Assembly (NCBI RefSeq): GCF_964355755.1
Contig: NC_092673.1
Span: forward strand, 28,465,001-28,525,000
Origin: Antedon mediterranea
Taxonomy: Eukaryota; Echinodermata; Crinoidea; Comatulida; Antedonidae
Reading direction: 5' to 3'
DNA: 60,000 bases
Shown: positions 22,446 to 32,710 of the stretch, piece after piece
Position numbering within the stretch: position 1 is the stretch's first letter
Layout of the letters: each line of letters starts with the position of its first letter
Notes under the pieces: generated by a model
The model's database searches: none
Told to the model about the DNA's origin: nothing
Seen by the model: the letters and a program-made list of their open reading frames with translations, nothing else
Position numbers and translations under genes: made by a program

Positions 22446-24190
22446 TACTTAAACTAACTCTTGTACGATTTTTTTTTCATTAGAAGTGAAACTGATTTAG
22501 TGTCATCTTTCATATTAGATTAGCGGTGTCTGCTGCTAGTTTTGTTTATAGTCTGTTTTGATTTTAATTATAGGTTATGATTTTACTTTGTCCTTTAAGA
22601 CTGTGTACAGATTATGAACTCGGAGACAGTTTATTTATAGATAACCGCAACTTAAAATTAAACCATAACCAAATCTGGTTGTTTTAACAGCTCCACTATA
22701 TCCGCTTGGTTGTTGTGTTGTTTTTTATTTTGAGAATTCACGATACATGAACCTGTAAAATTGTTTCATTTTCTGTAAAATATTCAAACTGTATTCAAGC
22801 TCTAAAAAAATGGAATTAAATTGAATTAAGAAAGGCCCATTTAACTAGTCTGTTTTGAGGAGATGTATCTCCACAGGCTATTTGAGGAGGAGGTCTTAAG
22901 CAAACTGGTAGAATATGCATAGTAGAACTACATACAATACAGTAGTTGTATGTATGACACAGTGGCCATGGCTAACCCCAGGGGCTCCTGAGCCGGGTCA
23001 GGAGGGATAAAAGGCACTAAAATATGTCAAAAGAGGTACTAAAAAACGTCCAAGACATTCAGTGCAGGGGGCCAATTAGCATCCCTAAAACAGGGGCCTC
23101 CGACGCGTTGTTGGAATATATACTAAAAATGACTCTACCTTACCAGTCATGCCTTCATTAGCATGATATCTATTTCTGTCACTTTTTATTGAATTTTTTT
23201 GAGTTATAAAAGAACAGGATATTGCATAAAAAATATGTTTGACACAAACACCAAATTCTGGAACCAGTAAGACTGCGGTTAATTGTATTATATCACAATA
23301 AATCCTTTTGTTTTATTCTTGGAGTCTTCCTTTACAAACTATTGTATCAGCATATTATTATATTAACCTACCTTAAAACTCTTATCAACACAATTTCAAT
23401 AAAAGCTGTACTGTACGTCTGTCTATAAAAGAGTTCATTACAAAGGTATAACCTCATCTATGTATGTGAACGCTTGATTGGCCGTTGACAATAACAAGCC
23501 GTACGCATCATTAACGTATTCTGTCATTTCTTTTGATTCCTATATTCATACACATCGCTGAAGGTTTTGCAAATGCTTATACTTGTTGTTCAACATTTTT
23601 GTATATTATCTTTCTTTCCGGTGTTTTCAAATATCTTCAAGTTTAATTAGTACTCTTTGCCTCATTAAAAATAAGGTAGGCGTATGCATCATTCTGTCAT
23701 TAAATACAGTCATTGATACTATTTTGTTATTGTGAGCCAATACTCTGCATTAGACGGACCTGAGTGTTGTGTTTGCCAGCTAGCAGTGTTTGAATACTAT
23801 TGAGCACTATTAGCCAGCCTGTTGGTATGTGAAGTTTTATTCTCTAAATTAGTTTTGGAGATTTAGGTTATTGTGTCATCAAAGGATGAATGAGACAATT
23901 ATTATATCGTCTAAGGGGACTAGCGGCTATGAGCGCTCATTGGCTAAACCCCGGGGCCTCAGAGCTCATGGGGCCCTATGATTATTAAGATTTAAATTTA
24001 TCAAAATACAACATAGATAGTTTTTGTAAAGATCACAGGCCTTTAGAAGTTTTGTTTTTCTGTAGAAGAAATATTGAAAAAGATGCTTCGACTAAAGTTC
24101 TGTGTTCTGCCACACTCAATACAGTTTTTGGAGTAATGATGATGAGGATGACGTTTTGTAGTGTTTAGTTTATAGCAAGGACTCACCATG
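22446..24190. other. Noncoding stretch with two family D repeat fragments
   Basis: At 22966-23105 (GGCTAACCCCAGGGGCTCCT, ACAGGGGCCTCCGACGCG) and 23926-23980 (TTGGCTAAACCCCGGGGCCT) lie fragments of a GC-rich repeat also seen inverted at 17378-17425. The rest is AT-rich with no call. Confidence 0.5.
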
Positions 24191-24308
24191 CAGGCCCGTA
24201 GCCAGGGGGGGTTTTTATGGTTCGGGCGAACCCCCCTTTACAGCGAACCCCCCTTAACCGACTGCGAACCCTTATCCCCCTCATGTGTGACTATGAAGTA
24301 TAATGTAT

Positions 24309-24356
24309 CATAGAGGATTATAGTGAATATTGATATTTTACACTATAATATCTATG
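24309..24356. mobile_element. Palindromic mini-MITE nested in the hAT-like element
   Basis: Arms CATAGAGGATTATAGTG and CACTATAATATCTATG with a 15-bp centre. GTAT occurs on both sides (24305-24308, 24357-24360). Same arms as the palindrome at 17188-17223. Confidence 0.65.
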
Positions 24357-24447
24357 GTATCAAGTACTGTAGTTCACATTATGGCATCCGATTATTTTTT
24401 TCTAGACCACCAGCCGATACGTACTAAAATGTATCAATATCACCTAT

Positions 24448-24762
24448 TTACATATTTATATTCCTCAACAAATTGCTGTAAATAAATATTATAGATAGAG
24501 CTAGCAAATAGCATTTGCCTTCAACCAGTGTGCTTTTTTCGGGGCTGCTCCTAGATGTACGTTCGCATTGAACTTGAACGCAAAACAAAATACGGAGTAA
24601 ATGATCAAACAATCGGCGGTTCCGCACAGAGCACGCGCATCTAACATACGGCAACAAATAGTTATCGTCCTTTAAATTATCGACGTGTTTGAGAAGGAGG
24701 AAAAAAGTACGATCTTTTTGCTCATTGGTAGCATGCTGCACGAGAGTGTCTTTTCCGGCCAT
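24448..24762 (-). CDS. Unidentified 104-codon ORF inside the hAT-like element
   Basis: The minus-strand ATG at 24760-24762 opens MAGKDTLVQHATNEQKDRTF..., hydrophilic for about 60 residues with a Cys pair (CACS), then hydrophobic near the end. CpG and GC are clearly higher than in flanking DNA. It fills the middle of a 697-bp element that otherwise lacks coding sequence. It might be a captured host exon, a remnant of a transposase N-terminus, or chance. I do not recognise a family. Confidence 0.25.
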   Translation of the reverse strand: MAGKDTLVQHATNEQKDRTFFLLLKHVDNLKDDNYLLPYVRCACSVRNRRLFDHLLRILFCVQVQCERTSRSSPEKSTLVEGKCYLLALSIIFIYSNLLRNINM

Positions 24763-24887
24763 CTAGGGGTGTCATTTAACAAAATTCGCTTCGCATCAGG
24801 CCCCAACCCCAGGGGAAGGGGGGGGGGGGATTGACCCAAATATTTAGTGTCCGAACCCCCCCTTGACAGATCCTGGCTACGGCCCTG

Positions 24888-25916
24888 CCATGTATACGAA
24901 AGAACTTTGAATCATTGGAACAAACTATTATTTGATGAATAAGCACCCATTTCCTGGGTGAGTGTGTTTATTAATATTAGTAATATCATCTAGGGAGAGA
25001 TACAGTAGATGTATATTTGTATATTGACAAGTGTACTTTTTATGTATTGTTTGTACGATAAAAATATTATTTATTGTCATTTTAACGACGAGGTAGAAAT
25101 GAAATTTGGTTGGTTGGTTTACATTATTGTTGGTTTTGTTAAATGAAATTGGACAGTATTTGCTGTTTTTCAAGTGTTAGACAATTTATATAATTCTAGT
25201 ACAGTATATATTGTCTTTCATTATCAAGGCCTATGTAACCTGAATTAGTATACCTTCTTGTATTTCAAACTCCAAATATTGGATCTCATGAAAACTAATT
25301 TCATTACCTATGTATTTATGCATATCATAATCATATTATAAAGCTCTGTCTACACTATCAATCTAGTTTACCATATTCATTTTATATCTTGACAAAGACA
25401 TGAACAAAACAAAATTTAAAACAATGAGGCAGGATTACCTAAATATTATTAAGAGAAAAAACAATCGAAGTGCTCCCCACATTGAATCCTAAGTACAATC
25501 ATATCTTTATTAAAGCTCTAAAAATATAGCATTAAACCATACTGGACTTCTACACACACAAACACAGTTAGTCCGTTGCTTTGCCAGCTTACTCTTGTAG
25601 CATGTGTAATCAACTATAAAAACCCTTACTTAATTAGACGGGAAAGGATTGGATTTTTAATGAAATATGTTGGTGTGAAGCTGTCTTCGTCACCTATTGA
25701 TCGATCATAATCCTAGGTAACTTAAAGGCAGTCCCACTTATTTTTATTGAGTTAATCCACACTTGTCAACATTAAATATATTTTTACTTCTTAGTATTCC
25801 ATTTTTTAATTTTTCTATTCTTATGAAATAATATATTTCTGTATTATTTTTAATGAATGTTATATTTTTGTTACATTTTCTGTCCCATATGGAATATGAG
25901 TATATTTTGATCAATA
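24888..25916. other. AT-rich noncoding stretch with a MITE A end at 25341-25370
   Basis: AAGCTCTGTCTACACTATCA at 25341 is the left end of MITE family A; the right half is missing. Minus-strand frames at 24928-25173 and 25744-25977 are not protein-like. Confidence 0.55.
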
Positions 25917-27731
25917 CAGTACCAGCGAGAATTACTGCCCAATTCGGACGCGGCAGACGCGGCATGAATACGTCCATGACGCGTCCACTTCGCGTCCATT
26001 ATATCGACGCGTCTGACGTTATTTGACCTTAGACCAACGTCCTTTGTGTTTGAGCTAACCGGGAGCTAACCACGCCGGTGTTAACGTAAACAAAAGCTCC
26101 GCATTGTTACTGTACAGTACTACAGTTATATTCTGTACGATGTTTTCTCAACCCGTGAAAACCTGTATTAAACGAAATGTATTTTATACTACAGTAGTTA
26201 ATAACATGCAAAAAAAACCCTCTAAAAAACGAATTAATGAATAAGTGCGTATAGATACCAGTTCATTAGTACTACAGCTTACTATATGGGCAAGAAAGAC
26301 TGATTTTTTGTGAGTAAAATTATTATCGGATGTCAAAAAACTTCTTTGGCACGCCGCCTAAAAAGAAACCGCTGAACGAGACTTGCGGGAAATGCAGTGC
26401 TGAAACCACGTGTGCCTGCCATGCAGTAAAACCACGTGATAGCATATTTACCAAACTCGAACGTTCGGCGACTAGACCCGAGTGTGTGAAAATATGTTGC
26501 TTTCGCTGTCCGAGCGAAGCAATGAATTGTGAGTATCGAATGTCAAAAAACTTCTTTGGCACGCCGCCTAAAAAGAAACCGCCGAACGAGACTTGCGGGA
26601 AATGCAGTGCTGAAACCACCGTTCGGCGACCCGAGTGTGTGAAAAATAGTTTGCTTTCGCTGTCCGAGCGAAGCAATGAATTTTATATACTAATTAAAAA
26701 ATCGACACATTCATTGTAATGGACAAAAATGTTTTGTAACACTATATAATATCCTCAACCTATTTTTATTCATTATATTAAATTCTAGCACCCGCCCTTG
26801 GCTTTTTTGTTTTACAATTATACAAACACTGTAATCTTAACATGATCAGAGAGGAACATCATTATAGCGTAAAAAAAATATTTCTTAATATTTATAAGCA
26901 AAGCGTACACAGAATGCCTAGTGTTGTACAACAGGGTCATCAACCCGCTTTTCAGCAGCGGTAGAACATGGTTGCAATATTGCTGGGATCCAATGGAGTA
27001 GAAAAATATCACGTGCTCTTTGTTGCGCGCTATGACGACTATGGAGATATAAATTGACAGTGTACAGTACATACTGTAGGCTACATGATTTTGTTGAGCC
27101 TTCTTCCACAGTTTTAACTCATCATATTACATTTAAATATAACTTATTTCTCTATGATCATATCAATAATTCAACATGAAATAGAGGCCTCGTTATTAAA
27201 AAAATATTCTTCCATAAAATGATTCATATGAACAAAATATACTGTATCATGACGATGATTATTGATCGAGTACGCTAGGCCGATCTCAGGCGGTGGTGTA
27301 CGTGCTAGACAGTGAACCGGCCGGCTAGATCACACAGCGGGCTAGCGATGGATATAGACACAGTTTCGCACGAAACTGGCTTTTTGGACGAATTATTCGG
27401 CAGATAAAAATAAACACAACACACACAAGTCGTAGGCTAACTTTATTTATTTTTTAATTATATTGTTTGTGAATGTGAAACTATTTTATAAACAAACACC
27501 AATACAGCTGCCGACCCTGCTCAACAGTCAGGCTTAGTTTTCCGATGTCATTTGAATATGAATACGGTTGCGAACAATAACAAAAACAGACTCAGGTAGC
27601 GAGGTCACGGCCCGCCCGACAAAAGTGCGTCCAAATCATTGGTTTAGTTTATGAATGGACGCGTCGTGGACGCAAATTGGACGGACGCGTCCGTCGCGTC
27701 CAAAAAGGGGCAGTAATTCTCGCTGGTACTG
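25917..27731. mobile_element. 1.8 kb DNA transposon, TA-flanked, 24-bp terminal inverted repeats
   Basis: Both ends begin CAGTACCAGCGAGAATTACT and continue identically to 24 bp (next bases GCCC). TA lies outside each end. CAGT...ACTG ends at TA suggest a Tc1/mariner-type target, but a 2-bp duplication in AT-rich DNA is weak evidence. Just inside each end are clustered GGACGCG/CGCGTCC words, several per side, a subterminal array that could bind transposase. The interior is GC-richer than the flanks, with a direct duplication (26323-26682) and a short frame MDIDTVSHETGFLDELFGR-stop at about 27348-27407. No transposase motif was recognised, so it is probably non-autonomous. Confidence 0.8.
26323..26682. 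repeat. Direct duplication of about 210/150 bp inside the 1.8 kb element
   Basis: Copies at 26323-26530 and 26533-26682 share ATGTCAAAAAACTTCTTTGG, GCGGGAAATGCAGTGCTGAA and TTTCGCTGTCCGAGCGAAGC. The second lacks about 60 bp present in the first. Both strands are open across it (129 codons on +, 117 on -), so the open frames reflect lack of TA-rich stops rather than clear coding. The + reading is Cys-rich (ETCGKCSAETTCAC); the - reading is hydrophobic. Neither is recognised. Confidence 0.8.
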
Positions 27732-28499
27732 TAGTCTGTTTGGCATAGGTGGACCCAGCTGGCTGAGGGAGGGGGGGTTTGGAGGCCAACAACATCGGGG
27801 CTGGGACATTATGTTAATAGTTTAGCATTTCATAATTTATAGGCGGCTGCCATGGACCCTTTTTGGAAAATCTTGTATCCACTGTTTTCTTTTGTCATGC
27901 AATTACAATTTACATAAATTGATAATGCATAGAATAATATTTTAGTGTACAGTACAGTTTAGGTATCTATGTACACTGTGTACACATAAAATCAGTATAG
28001 GTTCAATTCATATAAGTATAGGTTCAATTCATATATTTTCGAATTAAATTTCACCCATCATTTAACCCAATTTCAATTGATGTCATGTACAAATCAAGGT
28101 TGCCAGGTTATTATGATAGTTTTGCCCATTGTTGAAAAACCCTTGATGGTAATTCAATTTATAAAACAGCATGGTGATTGTAACAGATGTTTTATTTAAT
28201 TTTTGACTAATTTTGAAACCCTTATGATCCAAATCTCCTGACAATTGTTTTGACTAAATATTCATACTTCCTCACTTGTGACTCATCTACATAGAGTAGA
28301 ACATTTATATAAAATAGTCAAGGTATTTATTATAGTGGACTTTAGAACAAACCTCTGAGCATTCATATTTTCTGTTCAGTCAGTACCTCCCAATGTAAAA
28401 CCCTGTATTCACCCTTGTGTTTAGGCATTCAGTTTCTACCCCACAGAACTTTTTATTCATCTTCAAACCTAGAATTGTAAGTATGCACAATTTCTGGTA
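27732..28499. other. AT-rich noncoding stretch
   Basis: A 20-bp tandem duplication of GTATAGGTTCAATTCATATA lies near 27995-28035. Nothing else recognised. Confidence 0.5.
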
Positions 28500-28748
28500 A
28501 AGGTAAAGGTGAGTCCCGTGTTCTCTGAACGTAGGGGAATGAGCTGTTAGGAGCTCATTGTACTAAGCCTACCATTATGTGGTAGTATGGCCAGTTCCTT
28601 TACATGCCGCCTTTTTTCTCCCTAGTATTTTTTCAACCAGGTACTCATTTTACAGCTGAGTGGACTAGGAGTTGGCGGGAATTGAACCCGGGTCTATCTG
28701 TATGACAGTCAAGTGTCCTAACCACTCAGCTATCCAACTTCCACTTCC
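28500..28748 (-). mobile_element. tRNA-derived SINE (family B) with intact A and B boxes
   Basis: On the minus strand: A box in TGGATAGCTGAGTGGTTAGG, B box in GACCCGGGTTCAATTCCCGC, 43 nt apart, as in a tRNA. Next comes ACTCAGCTGTAAAATGAGTA, a common SINE motif after the head, then a 150-bp body to about 28500. Pol III promoter boxes match consensus well. It is the best-preserved SINE head in the window. Confidence 0.85.
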
Positions 28749-29536
28749 ACAATTTCTAGTAAATAACTAAAACCCCAGACCTCATTTTGCACCTTCCTTT
28801 AAATAAATAAGAATTCGCCCATGTTATTTATGCATCAATTGCATGAATAAAATAAATAATAAATATTTATTAAATATTTATGTGATCTGTAACCAGTGTT
28901 TACACTTTACAATTCTTAATCATATAAATATTCATTAATAATATCAACTGTACTATCATTCAGGTGTGTTATTATAGCTTTGTGTTATTATATTCACAGG
29001 TGCTAATATTTATATTCCCAGGTGTGTATGTAAATTCTTATCAGAAATCCTGATTATTTACAGTAATTATTAAATATCCTTGTTTGTGTGGATGTGGTTG
29101 TAAAATTAATTTAGTGTATTTGCATGATGGGTGTGTGATTATTTAATTCTTATCAAATGCCCTGATTAAAAGATTTAGTACTATATGGTTTGTGAGGAAG
29201 TGGTTAGAGTATTATTTGTGAGATTTTAATTCACACTTTACAGAAGGCCATGCTATTGCTGTAGGCACAATATCAATATCATTTTTGTTATGATACTGAC
29301 TTTGTGTTTGTTTGTAGATAAGACTTGCTTTTTTCTCATGTTTTGTTAAAGATCATTACCAGTTCATTTCTGTTTCTTTAGATCAATCTTGTGCCTCTCA
29401 ATTTTTAACCTAGCTTTGGCATCTATTCACACTTTCTGCTCCTGTATGTTCAATTAGGTATTCACAGTATCTGCTTCCTCAAACCAGTTTTGTAGCTCCC
29501 AGAACTGAACCCAGCCGTTACATCTATGTTCAATTG
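28749..29536. other. AT-rich noncoding stretch
   Basis: Nothing recognised apart from short degenerate repeats of CAGGTGTG near 28965-29025. Confidence 0.5.
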
Positions 29537-29688
29537 AGCTCTGTCTACACTATCAAACTTTCTGTGACAAAAAATGTGATGTGCCCATATGAACATGCTG
29601 ATGTCATATCACTACCATATTTGGCTATATCACTACCAAATTTTGGTACATCACATTGTTTTTGTCATTTGATAGTGTAGACAGAGCT
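29537..29688. mobile_element. MITE family A, complete copy
   Basis: Ends AGCTCTGTCTACACTATCAA and TGATAGTGTAGACAGAGCT are perfectly inverted. The right flank is TTA, the left TTG (one change). The interior is in the opposite orientation to copy 1 and contains a perfect CArG box CCATATTTGG at 29615-29624. Confidence 0.9.
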
Positions 29689-31389
29689 TTAATTACCTCT
29701 CACAATATTCGTGCCCTTAAACCTATTTGAAAAACACATTATTATTATTACTATACTTTTAATTTTGGGTCATACAAGCCTTATTAGCCAGTAGCAAAGA
29801 TGGTACCATCTCATCTCCATTTTCTTCATCTTCATCATCGTCTGCATCCGTGTGCAATTGAGTCCCGTATGCTAGAGACAAGTTATTTTCTTGCCCTTTA
29901 CCCAAGCAACGATTCAAAAAGTGTCATAACATTAACAGTATGACAGTATCCAGTTGACTGAATTCGTTAACCATTACCATGCATGTCGCAACCATTATCC
30001 AACGTTCACTTGTGAATAAACTACTTTAAGGGTCTCATTAAGATGTTGAAGATATTTTTTTGCGGATACATAACACATATGTAGTCATTATTATGCTAAG
30101 TACTTGGATCAACATGTGAGAGAATATATTGATAATGCATCTGTTTCTGAACGATTGACCAAATGCATATTGAAGCCTATATGCCAATGTGCGTTGATAT
30201 TCGATGACCACAGTTTTGAAGTTCGTTAGTTAGTGTGCTGTAGACTCGTTTCAGATACAGTTTGCATTTTGTTGTCGGTTTAACGCCAGCTGTCTTCCGT
30301 GTGAACAGGTGACTATATTTGTCTTTAGTGCTTTTCATAATGTCAACAGCTTTATTTGTATAAATTATGTAAATAAATACTGTAGGAATACTGTAACCTA
30401 CTTGTTTTTAATATTCAAAAAGTAATGTTATAGAATAACATATTTGTATGTGAAGTTATTTAAGCTGTTACAGAATCCTGATGCTAAAAATGTAACACCG
30501 AAGATAATCAATCCGTGATAGATTTAATGTTCCCTTCTTAGCCTCCCTCCTTTCTTTTTTTACTACAGTATGGCATGTTTTCCCTATGCTATACATTATA
30601 CAGTAGAACACCTCCCCATCCCTATTCAGAAGACAATTCTACTGTAATATGTGTTTGTAAATATTAGCTACAGTATACAGTATAGGACCCATATTCAGCC
30701 TTTTGCTGTATTTGCAGTTGTACTTAAGGAGTTGAACACAGGTATTTCTTACCTTACCTTGCTTATATGTTGCCTGGACCCCACATTTTAAAGCTTAAGC
30801 TTCCAGTGGAGTACCCCTTTTCTCATTTATTATATATTATTTTAGAAAATGTTATCTGTACTTTGTTTTTATTTGAGAAATATATTATTATTGATTATTG
30901 ATTATTATTGGTTATTGATTATTATTGATGATTAGCAGTATGTAGTTTCATTCAGTCAGATTCTATGTGGCATATTAATGTTAAACAGCCGCATTTAATT
31001 AATTTTATGAAAACATGTTGCGTCTCTCTTTATTTATTCTACCATACTTAACGATACTGTTCGTAAGTTTGACAATTTTTTATACATAAAATCCGGTGAC
31101 ATTTCTCTCTTCTTTTATTTTTGGCACTAAAAGTTCAGTAAGCATAAAATTGTATCTGGGTTATAATTGAATGATTCATTGGATTCAGTAAAAACCTGTT
31201 TACAGCAGTCGTCTTCTGTCTCATCAAATCTAAGTAAATATTGAGTTAATAATAAACAACATATGCTAGTACCTAGTTATGATGCAAAAGTTAAGCTCCA
31301 GGCCTGCAACAAAAGGTCATAATGTCGAGCTGATCAACGATACTCATTTAATTAACAATTTTTTTATTTTTGCTGTTCTCAACAAAGTC
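29689..31389. other. AT-rich noncoding stretch
   Basis: Contains a low-complexity GATTATTATTGATTATT run near 30887-30930. No exon or RNA gene recognised. Confidence 0.5.
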
Positions 31390-31394
31390 CTGTA

Positions 31395-31470
31395 GTGGAG
31401 TTGTGTAGCTTGGTGGTTGACGTCCTAATTGCCTTCCAATCCCAAGGTCCAGGGTTCGATCATAAACAGT
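31395..31470 (+). mobile_element. SINE family A head
   Basis: GTGTAGCTTGGTGGTTGAC (A-box region) and AAGGTCCAGGGTTCGATC (B box) are preserved. The body after the head has been lost or replaced. Confidence 0.8.
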
Positions 31471-32646
31471 ACTGGTACATTCTACATACAGACATTATGC
31501 AATATTACGATGTGGTCACCTTTACTGTTACTTAACTTTGAATATATTTTGAGAAGCTTACTTTGTTATGATTACATTGGTCGAGTAATTTACAGTTGAT
31601 GGTTCGGATAATTATATGTGATAGTTTAATCTGAGTGTGACTGGCTGTGGCCGTGACGTCCATAAGCTATGACTACGATTTAAAAGCAGGTCATTAATTT
31701 GATCGCAGGTGAGATGGTATAATAACAGACAACATGCGGTGTACGACTGCTTAGACATGTGCAATGTATACTGTATAAATACAACACATGACTATATTTA
31801 GCATTGGTAAAGTGCGAAACGGCCTTCCTTAAATCAAAATGTAGATGAAAAGTGTGTTAATTATGCTGCAATACATTGATGTAAATATGTATTTGTTTTT
31901 TAATTTTTTATGTCAAAACTGTTATTTAATTTTTGTATTCACTGGCTGTGTTTTATGATTCAGGAATCCCTATCCCTCTTTATCATTATTAGGAAAATTT
32001 CAAGTAACTTCTGAAATCTTCTGATTTTCTTTGACAGCACCATAGTAATAGTGATATAAAAATGGAACGATTAATTGATAGTAGGCATATAGTGAGAGAT
32101 TATTGAGAGGGTTTGGTTAGTTAATATTTAGAAGTTAGGTGCTATGGTATGGCCTGTTGCGTCAGCAAACACGGCAATGCAGTATGTTGAACGCCTGCTC
32201 CCAAATTTCATTTAACTTAAGTGTTAATGTTAGTAGAGCCATTTACATTTATTGGTTCTGTGGTGTTACTGTTTGAATTGATGTCGGTAAAAGGTCTATA
32301 GGTGTATTGTATCTTATTCATTTGTTATGTATTTCATGGGAGAGCATTTCTTAGTTACGGTTGAGGGGTTATACTTGACTTGTGAACTTAAAGACCCCAG
32401 CACATTTAAGTATTTATACCATGGCCTACACGCCTCCTCAGCTTGGTATACATTGGGGAGTTGAAGTGGAGGTAAAAGCCATTACCTGATAATTTGTAAG
32501 ATATGTTCCTGCTCAATTGCATGTAGTTTAAGACATCATCGTAAACTTCATACAGCCATGGAAGAACTAATGCCATGATACAGCCATGGAGGTTGTGGTA
32601 CAACATAGGATTTACTGATGTTTTTTTAAGTGTGTATTGCTAGCTA
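31471..32646. other. AT-rich noncoding stretch upstream of a candidate first exon
   Basis: No TATA or initiator could be assigned with confidence. The minus frame at 32406-32606 is not protein-like. Confidence 0.45.
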
Positions 32647-32710
32647 ATGGGAGCTAACTTAAACCGTGCCGTACAGAAACAATCTTCGTTCGATCCAATA
32701 ACGCCTCAAG
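32647..32710 (+). CDS. Candidate first coding exon 1 (21 codons plus one base)
   Basis: ATG at 32647 follows an in-frame TAG two codons upstream. It opens MGANLNRAVQKQSSF followed by DPITPQ, then G|GTACATC, a usable but not ideal donor. Five CpGs in 64 nt stand out against AT-rich flanks. The Met-Gly start with Asn at position 6 would permit N-myristoylation by the usual consensus, so the protein could be membrane-attached (inference). The exon ends in phase 1 after G, like those at 40981 and 52167, and could splice to the same downstream exon. Too short to identify the family. It could be a chance ORF, since nothing else confirms it. Confidence 0.45.

Larger units (their letters stand above)
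24191..24887. mobile_element. Non-autonomous DNA transposon with hAT-like ends
   Basis: Ends CAGGCCCGTAGCCAGG and CCTGGCTACGGCCCTG are inverted (one mismatch). CCATG is duplicated directly outside both ends, a 5-bp target site. CAGGG...TAGCCAGG termini are familiar from hAT-type elements; 5-bp duplications are unusual for classic 8-bp hATs but fit the group called hAT5. Next to each end are runs of CGAACCCCCC, also inverted. Length 697 bp, with no transposase. Confidence 0.8.
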
